Assembly (NCBI GenBank): GCA_030765045.1
Contig: CM060964.1
Coordinates: 274,334,888 to 274,398,887 of the forward strand
Direction of reading: 5' to 3'
Length of the DNA stretch: 64,000 bases
From: Tenodera sinensis
Lineage: Eukaryota; Arthropoda; Insecta; Mantodea; Mantidae
In this document: positions 34,385-47,904 of the stretch, one piece after another
How positions within the stretch are numbered: the stretch's first letter is position 1
How the letters are laid out: each line of letters begins with the position of its first letter
Translations under genes and position numbers: made by a program
The notes under the pieces: generated by a model
Databases searched by the model: none
What the model saw: the letters and a program-made list of their open reading frames with translations, nothing else
Told to the model about the DNA's origin: nothing

Positions 34385-35170
34385 CACAAGGAAACACAGT
34401 CTTACTTTCTCAACTACGTATAGAAAGTAGGAGAAATATTGTATTCGATCCAAATTTTCGATGTCAAGATTTCACCGAAAATATGTTTTGAGATCCCCTG
34501 AACCAAAAATCATTTTTAGAAAAAGGTCCGTGTGTGTATGTGTCTGCCTGTGAACAGCATAATCAAAAACGGAAAGTCGGTTAAAAACCAAAGTTGGTGT
34601 TTAAGTTTAATATCTTAAAAGGGTGCGACACGTAGATTTTGAAGAAAATTCCTCCACCCTAAACTATCCTTTACATGGAGAATTTTTTCGATAATTTTCA
34701 TTTTCTCAAAAATTACTCTAACGATTTTCGTCAAAATACCCGATAGTCCTGTGTACTGTTGATGACCTTTGCGTAACTGGTAAACCGTAAGAGACAGACC
34801 AAATCTTACTGTACAAAAAAGGGTAGATCTCGTTAAAACACACAGTTTATGTCAAAAGACTTTTTTAGTGTGAAGTGAACAATTTGTGAGATATTCCTTA
34901 TTTGTCAGCATTTTTCACTAATTAATGGACCGTTCTCAAATGGAGAGGTCATTAATTCTTTTTATCCCTTGGTCATGCAAAGAGAACCGAATTTCAAAGT
35001 CACCATGTAGTGACCACTCTTAAAACATTTGACTATCGCTTAAAGTCATATTCCCCTTGCACATACAAGAAAATTAGTAATAAGATAATTTCTACAAATG
35101 CTTGTCCATTAATATGAAAGAGAAGGATAAATGTACGTAAGAATAGTTTGTGTCATGCGAGCGCAACACA
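34385..35170 (-). repeat. Family A copy, nearly full
   Basis: Minus orientation from ACTTTCTCAACTACGTATAG to GTGTCATGCGAGCGCAACAC. It contains GATGTCAAGATTTCACCG, a short GTGTGTGTATGTGTCTG in place of a long CA tract, CGGTTAAAAACCAAAGTTGG, TTTGACTATCGCTTAAAG and TATTCCCCTTGCACATACAA. Confidence 0.75.
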
Positions 35171-35632
35171 TTACATTTTTAGAAAAAGAACCACGTGTGC
35201 ACGAACATCATATCGGCAAGGGTAAACGAGATCATGAACTTACAATCTGTGATCCATAACGTTAGACAATAGCAGCATATACAGAAATGAGTTTATTCCC
35301 TGGAAAATAAAGTCCTGTAAATGAAGTTGAAAATATTCTAAGACTGTTCTTGTCTATTATCACGCGCTATACGCGATAGTTGAAGCCTGGGGAGTTCCTC
35401 TCCCGCTCTCTTCTCTTCCAAGCAGAACAAAGTTCATTAACGCCACTGGCGCCCGCTACACTGCAATCACGCCGTTAGGTTCTGCAACTCTTTTAACGCA
35501 CGATGGGTTGTCTACTTACGCCAGTGCTGCATGAAGTGGGCCACCTGGTACATTATATCATTATTTCTGGAAAGAGTCTGTAAAGTTCTCTTGATTCTGA
35601 AGCAAATTTGTATATTTTTATAATTAGTCATC
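35171..35632. other. Unassigned
   Basis: No supported feature. Confidence 0.5.
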
Positions 35633-35645
35633 ACAGGTAACAGAT

Positions 35646-35900
35646 GCCCGCCTCGATAGCGTGATGGTTAGCGTGTCTGCCTCACGTTCAAGAGGTCGCG
35701 AGTTCGAATCTCGCTTAGGGTAAGTTATCCGGGTAAGGTTTTTTCCGAGGTTTTCCCTTATCCTGAGAAGACGAATGTCGGGTAACTTAAAGCTCCATGG
35801 ACCTCGGGCTCACTTGAGCATCATTTCACCCGTTTCATTCACTCACCGTCCGATATGACGCAATGTTGGAGGACGCTAATTAAAAAAAAAAAAAAAAAAA
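35646..35900 (+). mobile_element. tRNA-derived SINE, family F
   Basis: The head CCTCGATAGCGTGATGGTTA is followed by a B box with a perfect arm (GCGAGTTCGAATCTCGC), a body with TTTTCCGAGGTTTTCCCTTA, and about 19 A. Thirteen-base duplications with two mismatches (ACAGGTAACAGAT at 35,633 and ACAGGTAATGGAT at 35,901) fix both ends. Confidence 0.9.
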
Positions 35901-36261
35901 ACAGGTAATGGATAAAACACATTCATAAAATTTAAATATCTTTAAAACACACAATTTATTTTAAAACAGTTGTTTTCGCAGCATCAGTTACTTCCTAGGA
36001 ATCCATTGTTATTGGATTTAAATAGTCTTATTTCATTTCTAAACTACCGCCAAACATTGCGATGTCATAGGAGTATGGAGTTTCAAGACCGTATAACGAC
36101 CAGCTTTTAAATATTTGACTATTGCTATTCCGTTTACCTATACCTATAACGAAATGTGCAATGAAACTATTTATTCAAACGCATATCTAATTTAACTGAA
36201 AGTAGACAGCAGGATACACTTTTGCAAGGGTAAATTGTAAAAGCTAAATAAAAAAGCTGAT

Positions 36262-36990
36262 GTGTTGCACTCACATGACTTTCTCTACTCTTTTACTAAC
36301 GATTCCTACAAAGTCTTATTCCTCTTCTTCGTGTTAGTTGAGATAAACATTTGTATAAATTATCTTATTGCTTATTCCCTTGTAGGTGTAAGGGGAATAT
36401 TGGAATACAGTAGGCTTTGTGCGATAGTCAAATCTTTTAAAGCTTTGAGATCCCGTTCTCTTTGCACACTTAACATATAAAAAAATGAACAACGATGCTC
36501 CATTTATCGAAAGTTGTAAGTTTTCCGAAACTCACACACATAACAACAAATATCTCCGAAATGGTTCACCCTACAAGAAAATTTATTCAGACATAAATTG
36601 TGTATTTTAGCAAGATTTACATTTTTTGTACAGTAAGATTTTGTCTATCTCTTACGGTTTAGTAGTAATCCAAAAGTCAACCAGAGTAAATACGACTAAA
36701 GGGGCTATAGCCAGAAAATTCAAGATATACATTTCATTTGATATAAAAATATCTTCAACATATGACATTTTAATCAAAATCGTTAGAGCCATTTTCAAGA
36801 AAATCAAAATTTTCTAAAAAGTTTACATGTAAATGGTAGTTTAAGGTGGGGCTATTTTCTTAAAATCTTCGTGTCGCATCCTTGAAAGACATTAAACTTA
36901 AATACCAACTTTGGTTTTTAACCTACTTTTCGTTTTTGAGTTATGATGTCCACAGACACACAGACTGACACACAGACACACACACAAAAT
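36262..36990 (+). repeat. Family A copy
   Basis: Starts at GCACTCACATGACTTTCTCT. It carries TTCCCTTGTAGGTGTAAGGG, GCGATAGTCAAATC, TTAGCAAGATTTACATTTTT, TCAAAATCGTTAGAGCCATT, ATCTTCGTGTCGCATCCTTG and a short CA-rich end near 36,955-36,985. The right terminus is missing. Confidence 0.75.
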
Positions 36991-37123
36991 ATAAAAATAA
37001 AAAAAAAAATGAATATCCACAAAAATGAGTAAAAATGCGAAGATGGATATTAAACGGCTAGCTATTGGATTTCATAAGTGCGACAAGTTATACAGAGTAT
37101 TGCAATTCAACTAGGTATAACCA

Positions 37124-37965
<842 letters not shown>

Positions 37966-37969
37966 ATTC

Positions 37970-38210
37970 ATTGTGTCAAATTTTGTAGTGCTTTTGAGCT
38001 GGCTTTGAGAGGGCACAAGACAGAAACATCGAAAAATCCTGATGTCTTTATTTTTGATAGATTTAACTTCTGATATAGATATGCAGTGAAAGAACATGTA
38101 GCAAGTGATCAGGTGTTTAAGGGGATTTCAAAATCCGTCCAAAATGAGCTGCTGGTTTGTATGCTACAAACTTGTGAAATTATGTCGGAAAATATATATT
38201 GTAGCACTTT
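37970..38210 (+). pseudogene. hAT-type (DUF4371-like) transposase fragment
   Basis: Plus-strand coding blocks VKFCSAFELALRGHKTETSK and NPDVF (37,977-38,050) are followed, after a frame change and stop near 38,060, by KEHVASDQVFKGISKSVQNE and LLVCMLQTC (38,089-38,175). In hAT-derived proteins of the ZMYM1/DUF4371 type, FCGAFELALRGHDE and SKTIQNELL-like words come just before the catalytic core. Only about 70 codons remain; catalytic acids are not included. Confidence 0.6.
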
Positions 38211-38365
38211 GGTGTACTTTTGCACGAACCGCCACTGGAATTATGTAATTGAAACATTTCTACAAATTTTGATTCCCATTTACGCGAAGAAGTTTCAAGA
38301 ACAAGCTTTTTCAAGAACAGTTTATTAAATAATGAGTAGAAAAAGTCATATGAGTCTAGGATAGG

Positions 38366-38850
38366 ATAGGACGTCACGGAAGTGATTCGGCACGTTGACC
38401 TTGAAGAGCCTTTGCGCCTATGTCCCTTGCGGGGCATCCCCGGAGGAAGGATACAGGGCGGCCGACATAAGGAGTCACAACAGAGCAGAGGGCAGGGTCC
38501 ATACCATTTCCAGATTGAAGCACACCGGCAGCGTATAGTACAACCGGCATCCCGCAGGGGGGTTCGGAGAACGGGGACCGCCCTGCCGAATGACGAAGGT
38601 TTACCAAGAGCATATCCCCTGCCATGCAACGCTGACACCAACTACCCTAAAAGAGACCAGACAGATGAAGGGTGCAAGGAAATGAGAAGTGGAGTGAAAT
38701 GGAGGGACAGGAAATTCGGGGGACGTAATGAACCTGCCGCCTGGCGATACGGGAAAGCCCCCGAAAAAACCCTGGAGTCAGGTAGACCGGCCGCTGGGAT
38801 CGAACCCTTGACCTCTCAAATGCGAACCACAGACGATACCACCTGAGCAC
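38366..38850 (-). mobile_element. Long tRNA-derived SINE, family B, copy 2
   Basis: Minus strand: head GGTGGTATCGTCTGTGGTTC, B box AAGGGTTCGATCCCAGCGG, CCCGAATTTCCTGTCCCTCC and a GC-rich body ending near 38,370 with TCCTATCCTATCC. Antisense frames of 150 residues here are products of the GC-rich body. Confidence 0.8.
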
Positions 38851-39409
38851 ATTACCACAATTAAATCCGCATTTACATGTTTGTTAAAATTTCCTAGTAT
38901 AATACTACCGAAACCTTTCTGAATGTTTTACAGCTGCACTGCAACTGCTAATAGGCTTTCCAAGGATCAAAGTGAGTCAACTATACAACAATGAAAACCT
39001 CGAAAGAGCGACCTTAGTAACACCTGAGGACTGAGATTGCGGCAGGAAGCGAATTAAACTGAAATAACAAGGAAACGCAATAAATTGCGAGCGTGAGCTT
39101 TCTGCGCAGGCGTGAACAAGCCTTGGCTCCCGCAGAGGAGATTAGTGGTGGCATTATGTGATTTATCATGGTGCCTCTAATCCCACTGTAGTTGGGAGCA
39201 TGATATGGATCAAACAGGTAGCAATATGGTACTACCTGTTTACAAGTCTCATGTTCTGGAATGCAAGCCTCATGTAGGTATCTCAAACAAATTTCCTTTT
39301 CATATAACTCAAGAGCAGCAAACCTCAAAGCACTTTCTCGCCTGTAAAGAGCCTAATATCTTTCCATAATCCCATTCCTTATTTTCCACATTCAACTTTT
39401 GGTATTTCA
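38851..39409. other. Unassigned
   Basis: A minus-strand frame of 104 residues at 39,328-39,014 is not recognised. Nothing else is supported. Confidence 0.45.
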
Positions 39410-39521
39410 TGTTTTACTTTTTCTATTATGTATAGTAAGTAGAAGTATTGTATTCGATGTCGAGATTTCACTGGAAATATATGTTATGAAACCCCTGCAT
39501 TTTTAGAGATTGTGTGTGTGC

Positions 39522-39608
<87 letters not shown>

Positions 39609-40305
39609 CAGCATAGCTCAGACAGGAAAAGTCGGTTAAAAACCAAAGTTGGTATTTACTTTTAGTATCTTTCAAGGATGCGACACGAAGATCCCGAAGA
39701 AAATGCTTCCACCCTAAATTACCCTTTACGTAGAAAAATTTTCGAAAATTTTCATTTTCTCAAAAATAGCTCTAACGATTTTGATTAAAATGTCATATGT
39801 TTAAGATATTTTATGACAAATGAAATGTATATTTTGAATTTTCCGGCTATAGTCCATGTATCCTGTGCACTCTTGCTGACTTTTGCATAACTGGTAAACC
39901 GTAAGATATTGACCGAATGTTACTGTACAAAAAATATAGATATCATTAAAGCAATTAAGTTATGTGCAAATGCATTTTTTGTGGAGTGAATCATTTCGGA
40001 GATATTCCTTATTATTTGTGTGAGTTTTGCAATACTTTTCTCAAATGGAAGGTCATTATTCACTTTTTATCTGTTTGGCTAAACAAAGAAAACGATATTT
40101 CAAAGCTTTAAAATATTTTAGTATCGCTCAAACTCCATTGTATTCCCATATTCCCCTTGCACCTACAGTAAACTATGCAATAAGATAATTTCTGCAAACG
40201 TTTATCTCAACTAACATGGAGAAAACAGAGGAATAAGAGTTTGTAACTATAGTTAGTACAAGAGTAGAGAAAGTCATGTAAGTACAACACATCAGAATTT
40301 TTTAA
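39410..40305 (-). repeat. Family A copy, full length (about 0.9 kb)
   Basis: Minus orientation, running from ACTTTTTCTATTATGTATAG to AGTAGAGAAAGTCATGTAAG; the ends are inverted repeats around ACTTTCTCTACT. It includes a (TG)n tract at 39,513-39,606, TCTAACGATTTTGATTAAAA and TATTCCCCTTGCACCTACAG. Confidence 0.8.
39513..39606. repeat. (TG)n in family A
   Basis: About 45 TG units at the family A CA-tract position. Confidence 0.95.
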
Positions 40306-40519
40306 ATGGTATTCTATATTCCTTAAACATGCTTTCAATTTTCCATTTCACTTTAAATTGGGTGCATTTTCGTTATTTTAACTTCCTAAATTCCCCGATT
40401 TTTGACTAAATAACAATAACAATGAACAATTTATAGCTTTGCGAAAGGAGTAATGTTAGCAGTATTTCATTTTCATTATGACTTGGTAATGTGTAGCAAG
40501 CACACGTATTTAAAGTCAA

Positions 40520-40584
40520 CCAATTGAGTGAGTTGTGGTATTTAAGGGCCCGTCGACAACTAGGTCATTAGGGCTGACCCAATT
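40520..40584 (-). mobile_element. Extremely 5'-truncated LINE end, second example
   Basis: The same LINE end motif (TTTAAGGGCCCGTCGACAAC, TAGGTCATTAGGG) is preceded by GAGTGAG. A 6-base CCAATT at 40,520 and 40,579 may be its target duplication; this is too short to be sure. Confidence 0.6.
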
Positions 40585-41020
40585 CAATTATATTTCCAAA
40601 GGTATTAGTTTAATTGTAACAGATGAGAAAATAATTCATGATAGTGCAAAACATTTTCTATTTCGCAACACAAACATTACTCTCATAAACACATCGTTCA
40701 GGCGCTTTAACACTACATGCCATTAGCACAGTCATACTCGATGAGTCTTAATATACCGTAGCCTGTAAAATTCCAGGAATTTAACATTAACGTCTTAAGA
40801 TCTAACTGATGCAATTCGTAACGCATTAACGTTACCCAGGCATCTAATATGATCTTTTTAAAGTTACGACTTTCAGCGTACGAAATTTACGACTTTACAA
40901 GAGAGTTTTACAATAATTCAAACAGCCTCTACTCTGTGTTAGTTTTCAAGTGCGTCGAGCGTCATTGTTTTGAATCGAGAGTGAGCTCTAAGGGGAAGGG
41001 CTTTTCATAGTACACATGGG

Positions 41021-41419
41021 TGGAGAAGTTGCCTAGCAAGCACGGTGTTTATTACAATACAGTGATGAATAGATCATAGAACGCAGACCTAATAACGTGG
41101 CTCGCAATGTAACACGTACAAGTGTAAAATAAAATAAACAATCAAGCATGTTTGTTGCATAAACCTACCAACTTTTATTCATTTCATACATATAATGTTT
41201 TATTTCCATTCGCAGAAGGGAGCCTCAACCACTATCTTGATTAATTCGTATTGCCTCACGCTGGGGGTGGTAGCAAGTGCCCGCCTTAAAGCTCTCACAG
41301 ACCGATATCGACCACACAAAACACAGTACCAGAGAGGTTTCGGGGAGGACGCATACCATACAGACCTCGTGTTGCTACACGTTCAGACTGAATGTCTTGA
41401 TTGCTAGGCAACTTCTCCA
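41021..41419. repeat. 19-bp perfect inverted repeats 361 bases apart
   Basis: TGGAGAAGTTGCCTAGCAA at 41,021-41,039 and its exact complement at 41,401-41,419. The interior contains an open frame of 70 codons (41,195-41,407) with no recognised family. This could be a small inverted-repeat element; no target duplication was found. Confidence 0.7.
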
Positions 41420-41714
41420 ACACAGGCGGACTGAACCCTAGGCTCAGAGGCTATATAGCACAGCCTGTCTAGCTTTCAAATTAACACCCAGTATAAGCTT
41501 TAGAATTACATAACTACCTATTATAACAAAATGTATACCTAATGCCGTTCCCATTTCCTTTTAATCGTAAAGACCTCAGTTAGCATTAAAAGTTCAGATC
41601 AACTATGTGATGGCAATAGTCCCACTAAACTAAAATGTTGCTTCAGTTCATGTGTCTGTGTTGGTTGATACTATAACAATAGTAATAGTAATAATTATAG
41701 CTAATTATAGAATT

Positions 41715-41746
41715 ATAATTATTATTGTTTATTATTATTATTATTG

Positions 41747-41845
<99 letters not shown>

Positions 41846-41872
41846 GTTATTGTTGTTGTTGTTGTTGTTGTT
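41715..41872. repeat. (TTA)n-(TTG)n compound microsatellite
   Basis: About 40 TTA units are followed by about 8 TTG units. On the minus strand the order is AAC then AAT, as at 11,127 and 25,837. Confidence 0.95.
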
Positions 41873-42079
41873 TTGTTACTATTATTACCACTTTATAGCG
41901 AGAAGATCGATTCAATAGAAAAGAAGAAAAAGACGCAAACGAAGGAGCAACACAAAGGTTAAATTTTTTTTCCATTATTATTGTTAATAACTTCATGTAC
42001 TCGTCTCACAATAACTCGTAATTATTGTTCTATTAGCAAAACTCGCAGTTCTGCTGGCATTATTGCAATAAATGCAGAA

Positions 42080-42082
<3 letters not shown>

Positions 42083-42125
<43 letters not shown>
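42083..42125. repeat. (TC)n microsatellite with C/T-rich flank
   Basis: About 21 TC units. The right flank to 42,250 stays pyrimidine-rich. Confidence 0.95.
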
Positions 42126-42127
<2 letters not shown>

Positions 42128-42315
42128 TTTCTTAACGCCTCATCTTTCCTTCTCTCTCGCACTCACTAAATCTACATCTCTCGCTCTACCTCTGTTTTCG
42201 CTCACTAATGCTCCTCTTTCTCTCCCTTTCCGTCCCTTCCAAACATTGCTCCAACTCATGTCACACATCTCTGTGCAACTTACATGTCGGCGATGTTTTG
42301 AAAGTGTTTGTTCTG

Positions 42316-42365
42316 TGATGTTAATAAAACTTAAAACACAGACAAAAGGTTTAGCAGCACACAAA
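42316..42365. repeat. 50-bp element also present at 44,754
   Basis: TGATGTTAATAAAACTTAAA and CACAGACAAAAGGTTTAGCA match 44,754-44,803 with few differences. Both sit to the right of a C/T-rich stretch, so a longer dispersed repeat is likely. Confidence 0.6.
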
Positions 42366-42373
42366 GGTAAGCT

Positions 42374-42734
42374 ATTTACATATACGTACAATAGGGACAA
42401 AATCGTTGTCTCTCTTTAAACATTCATTCATTCATCCATTCATTTATTATTTATTTATTCATGTTTATTTTGTGTCCGATTAGAACCGGGGGAAAATAAA
42501 AACATTTTATAGCATATTTTGGGCCATTCTTGGGTAAGGCCTATTAAAGATGCGATTTTTGGCTCAGGGCAGCCCATTATATACATTACTCTCAATTATT
42601 CACCGAAAATCGAAAATAACCATAACATTTGATGTTGCAATTTTATTATCTGTGTTGGATTATTGCCGCTTTTGTTGTTAGATGGCGTTACTCTTATATA
42701 ATTACCCTTTACTAGGTGGTTTATTGAAACACAA

Positions 42735-42775
<41 letters not shown>

Positions 42776-43310
42776 TTATTTGGAAGTTTTCTTCACTGGA
42801 AATATCCGAGATGTTGACAGCTAGGTCCAATGAAAAATTAATAACCATGTCTCTGATTCATATCGTATTTCAAGTTTATTTTCTCACGCAAGTGAAACCA
42901 CCTTTTAATTACTGACTTTCTTTAAAATCCATAACATATTGATTCTGTGGTAAAAGTTTTGACTGGTGATAACATCGAAACTCTTCAACTGCTATTTAAT
43001 TTGTGTGCACAAACTCGGCAATTATCTTTTCACTTGTTTTAATTGCTATGCCGTAGTTTGTCACTTTTTATGCATTTCGCTGGTCATAAATAAAGGTAAG
43101 TTCTTGGTATGATTTGCCTCTAGTGTCTGGTCTAGAAGCGGCCCGGGCAAATGAGGTACTTCCTGCAATTACTTAACGTTCGCAAAGAGTGCCTGCTCCA
43201 ATTGTATATTGATCTGAATTCGATAGTATTGGAATGCAAGACAAGCAAGCAGAATCAATTGACATTTACACTCTGTGTTTTTCAGAAAATGCAACTGTTA
43301 GTCCGTGCGC
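42374..43310. other. Mostly unassigned
   Basis: Short CATT-type repeats lie at 42,421-42,455 and about 18 CA units at 42,737-42,773. Nothing else is supported. Confidence 0.45.
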
Positions 43311-43795
43311 TATCAAGTGAGATGGTACCGCGGTAATATGTCAGGCTTGCAGGTCTCGGGTTCGAATCCTATTATCCACCCACCCTGATCTTGAGTTTTT
43401 GTAGTTTTCTCTGGTCGTAGACGAATGCTAGGTTAGTTTGTTATGTGCCGCGACTTCCTTTCTATCATTTCCCTTTTAGTCCATTTCCTTATCATCTTTC
43501 AAGTATGCTTCTATGTTTCGTGGCGTACGGCGGTGTGGACAGATGGACCGGATGCTTTCTTAAAGGAAAGAGAACTACCCGTGGACAGTAGAGGAGTGTT
43601 TAGTCGATGGATCGCTCATTGCTCTCTCCAGGCAGATCCAGTCAGGAACTTCCACGCGTCTCTGCGATCTGTAGCCTCCTGTTATACCCTCTCTTTATCC
43701 CTTCCTCTTGGAGTATATCTATGTAGGTCGCAGATCGCAAGGTGTCCCTCTGCGTTGTTTAACCTATACCTAATCTGTGCTCTTGGCGATGCCCC
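43311..43795 (+). mobile_element. Long tRNA-derived SINE, divergent copy
   Basis: A B box CGGGTTCGAATCC is followed by CGAATGCTAGGTTAG and CCATTTCCTTATCATCTTTC, then CGCGTCTCTGCGATCTG and a decayed body. Layout and several words match the 13,324 SINE. The tRNA-like head is weakly kept. Confidence 0.65.
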
Positions 43796-43936
43796 TTAGA
43801 GCCAAACCACCCCAGCTATTTCTTTTCATCGTTGGTGTGTCTGTCTGTACGATACGTTCAAAAGTACCTTTATCTCTAAATTCTGCTATTCTGAACAAGA
43901 TGTACATGCAAGACTATATATATAATTATTTTGTTG

Positions 43937-44083
43937 TTTACCGACGCTCTCAATTGCCAAGTCGCCGGTGTGCCGGAATTTCGGTTCTTTTACATGCCAG
44001 TAAATCAATTGACATGGAGCTATCGGTTTTAAGCACACCTAAAAACCATCGATCTGTGCTAGATGTGAACCCGCGACTCTGCT
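43937..44083 (-). mobile_element. SINE family C, truncated copy
   Basis: Minus strand: AAAACCGATAGCTCCATGTC, CTGGCATGTAAAAGAACC and CACACCGGCGACTTGGC. The head is missing. Confidence 0.75.
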
Positions 44084-45344
44084 ATATGTTGAACATATTA
44101 AATTATGCCTTTTAAGTGGAATAATATTTTTTCTATGCACACATTTTTAGAGCTTATATTTCACTGGATAAAAAATAACTAATCCGTTCATATTGCTTAT
44201 TATTAAGTACTTTATGTCTTCGAAAAATTGGAAGATCTGTAAACAAAAGTGTGGCAGATATGTGTACCTAACTAATAACATGGGTTTCTAAAACTTCATT
44301 TATAGAACTTACTTAACAGGCCTATTGACAAAAATTATGAAGTGATATTACAAATGCTGTATTATCAGATGTCAAAAAACATTCATTTGATTGCTGGTGT
44401 AATTTTCATTACCTTATGATAGAGCTAACTTCCCTGAATTCTGATTTTGAAATGTATAGGCTTTAACATCATAAAAACCACTGTGTTTTTATACTTTTAG
44501 AATAACTTCACGGAACTGATTAATAAAATTATTACTCAAAGCAAATTTATAGGAACACTAGACAGAACCCGCAGCTGAGCTCGCATCATTGCGTTAAATG
44601 TGTAGATTTGTCTGTGTTTTGCTCTCCCGCTATCTCACTTTCCATATATCTCCGTCTTTCTCCCTCACCCTTCTCACTCCATTGTCTCTTCTTTTTGTGC
44701 GACCTGCATTGCATGTGACAGTTTTAAAACCGGAAGTAAATTAGACTTTTCTTTGATGCTAATAAAAATTAAAACACAGATAAAAGGTTTAACAGTACAC
44801 AAACTTGTGCCTCTTCTCTATGCTTACGGTACACTATCGAAGTAATTCAGTTTCTCATGGTAACTGGTTTACGTAGACAACGAATAATAGTAAATCTTTT
44901 TTTACTAGTCTTGTAATCTTAGGAAACGATAGACTGCAAAGCTATTTTTTTCAGATTACGAGACCGTTTGAATAGACTAGGAGCATGCTGATGTTAGTAA
45001 GGATTCATGAGAATTATATGGCTCGGGTTCCGCTTGAGCACCCCGCTTAAGGGACACTGGAATTGAAATTTGAATTTTCTATACTTTTATAGGTACCAAA
45101 TCCATACTTTGCACACTTAAGGGCATTTATCTTATAAACTACCAAACAAAGTTCCAGTACGATCTGTTTTATAGTTTGAAGGACATTAATCATTCAATTT
45201 ATTCACAATACGAAAATACCTTAATATTCAAAACACTCCATGCGCATCAAAAACTAAAATATCACATTATCTTTATTTTTTATAAACTCTAATTGCCCAA
45301 AAAACACCCTCAACCTTTGGCAGGAAGAAAAAATAATTACTTTT

Positions 45345-45389
<45 letters not shown>

Positions 45390-46094
45390 TTGATGGACAT
45401 TGAAAATATCTTTTTTAACATTTTTGTGTATTTAATTTACTTAAAGCTAAACAAATGTTCCTATTTTAAAATCAAACATTGAAGTTGAAGTCACATAAAT
45501 GGAGCAGATTGTGGACAAATTCTAGGAGTATAACACAAAATTTAATGCGCATGGAGCACATAGTGTATGTATTATAAAACGTAAACCGAGGAAACTGAAT
45601 TTTTCTACACAGATGCATAATGATCATGAGTCAGATTACCTATTTGGCCTAAAACTGCCCTGCTGCATTTATCAGACCTTTCTTCTTTTGTCTAGTAGTC
45701 TCTCTCCTCAGATGCATAGCTTAACCACTTTCTTCCTTTGAAATCGAATGCTTTTGAGCACTTTTGGCCCATATTTGTTCAAATACTGCCGAAAATTCAA
45801 GCAGAAAAGGGGCGTTATGTAGTTAAAACGTGCGCTGGAGTCTAGACCTTTAGAAATGGTGGAATCTAAAATATTTCACTGCCAACTGATGGCTGAAGGT
45901 TTGGAGAACATTTATATGCATCAACGAAGTGTGGCCCAGTAGACAGGAATGAACAGGTTCATGTGCTGTCGTGCAGTCTACTTGCGTTATCACACCCCAG
46001 TTTTGTAAGTATGTTATTTATTCGCACATGACCACACACATGCTGATGTTTTCCTAAAAATAGTTTTTTTTTTTTTTTGGTTTTGTTTTTGGGG
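44084..46094. other. Mostly unassigned AT-rich stretch
   Basis: A C/T-rich block at 44,620-44,700 precedes the second copy of the 50-bp element (44,754-44,803). A run of about 39 T is at 45,348-45,386. G runs lie near 46,090. No gene is supported. Confidence 0.45.
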
Positions 46095-46195
46095 GGGGGG
46101 GTTTCATGGAATCTCAAATATATATTTCCGTTGAAATATCAACATCGAACTTTTACGTGCAATACATTATTTCCTCTACCTACTCCAGGTAGGTG
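46095..46195 (+). repeat. Family A 3'-end fragment
   Basis: GGAATCTCAAATATATATTT, TCCGTTGAAATATCAACATC and ATTATTTCCTCTACCTACTC match the right end of family A. Confidence 0.55.
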
Positions 46196-47904
46196 GCAGA
46201 AAACGCTAGTTATTTAATCAGATTTATATTATTTATTTTAGAAAAACATAATTATTACTGCTGAAGAGTCAGACCCGTTTAGTACTGAATCCCTGTTTGT
46301 ACCCTGCACATATTTAAATATCTGAACCCGTTACGTTTAATTTTGTAGGCATAATTACTTTTAACGAGGAGTATATTGCTGTACCTAAGATTTATTGATT
46401 TAAACTCATAAATGAGCAAATATGATTTACAGGGCTTATTATAAGAACATTAATACGCGGAGAAGTTAACTATAACTTTTATTTTAAATTAAAATAGCGA
46501 GTGAAAACACAGACACAGACTATATCTACTTCCAACAACGATGTTGTCACGACACAGCAACTAAGCAAAATCAACTGCTTATAACTGGATCATAAACGGA
46601 TTCTGTTTATAGCCACACTTCTTTTGACAGTTATTTTTTGCAGATGTCTGTACTAAAGTTTACAGTTAGCACCAGAACCTCTAATTAACCTTTACCTTCA
46701 CAAAATGAAGTTTCTAGATACAGAAATTATCACTAGATTTGAACAGCATTTTATTTTAAACAGTATAATTAAATCTATTATCGATGAAATAACCTGTATT
46801 AAATATGCAAACGGAGAAACACAGGTCTCATAATTCAAAACTGAAAAGTTTTCTTTCAATGTTTGCAGGCTATATGCCATATCCTGAATTCTTAACTCGT
46901 GGTCTATAAGTAAGGATTCCTCTCATAGGTCAGTTTTTTAACTGGCGGAGCTCTTTTATACCTTAACCCGAAAATACTGAATTTGTATGTTATTCACGAA
47001 AGGTTACACACTTTACAAAGAATAACATTAAACTTGCCTTAAAATTAATCGGCCATTTCGTTAATTCTTTCGTCGCTGAAACGAATTTGGCTTCATGAAA
47101 ATGTTTAAAGATGACAAAGGAGAAACAGCATTCAGCATTCTTCTTCCGTGGCTGTACCAGGATAATTTTGATTTGTTAATACAAATAAAACGATGCTTGG
47201 GGATAAAGGCGGAGGCTTATCAGGGATGCCCAACCATGTCTCTTATGTGCTAATGGTGTCACCTTGTCCCTTCACCCACCTCCTTCGTTTCTGCGTGAAG
47301 TCATTCCCCTTCGCTCGTTTCAGGTAACCAGGCATTAGAGAGGTTTATTTTGAGTCCCATGAATGCGTCATAGCTCGGCGAAAATTAAGTAGAGGCCAAT
47401 CCGCGGGAAATGGAGGTGGGATAAAGCGGCAATGTGACGTCATTACTACATTAGAGACAAGATTGAGCTTCGCTGTTCTAGAGCAATGTATATAGCATCT
47501 AAGACCAAGCAGTATAAATGATTACATCGAGTTAACAAAACGTTCATTCGAAATGTAAAAAATCTTATTGTGCAATGTAAAACTAGGCAGTACAGATTAA
47601 GTCGTTTTCCATTAGGATTTCATGTTTTGAAATATATTTGGTCTAATAAGGCCGTTTTAATGTGAACTCAATATTCTATTAAAATTTGGTGCAAATGAGT
47701 AATAGTTGAAAATATTAATATTAATATTTATTTTTCTTTTTATGTAAATTATACGAGAAAATTGACTTGAGGCTGTTTTCTTTTCTTTAGATGTATAACC
47801 TTTCAAGCGTAAATTTTATTTAGTTCTTTCTTAAAATAATGTCACTTCTCTGATAGTTTTGTACTCAAGGAAATACCTACTAAGTACCCATACGCATAAT
47901 TCAC
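46196..47904. other. Unassigned AT-rich stretch
   Basis: About 1.7 kb with no supported gene, tandem repeat or shared family. Confidence 0.5.

Noticed and set aside
35646..35720. A genuine tRNA gene
   Set aside because: The T arm is good, but the sequence runs on into a body with an A tail and lies between target duplications, so it is a SINE head. The same holds for the other tRNA-like heads.
38374..38846. Overlapping frames of 83-154 residues on both strands
   Set aside because: They lie wholly in a GC-rich SINE body and match no protein family.
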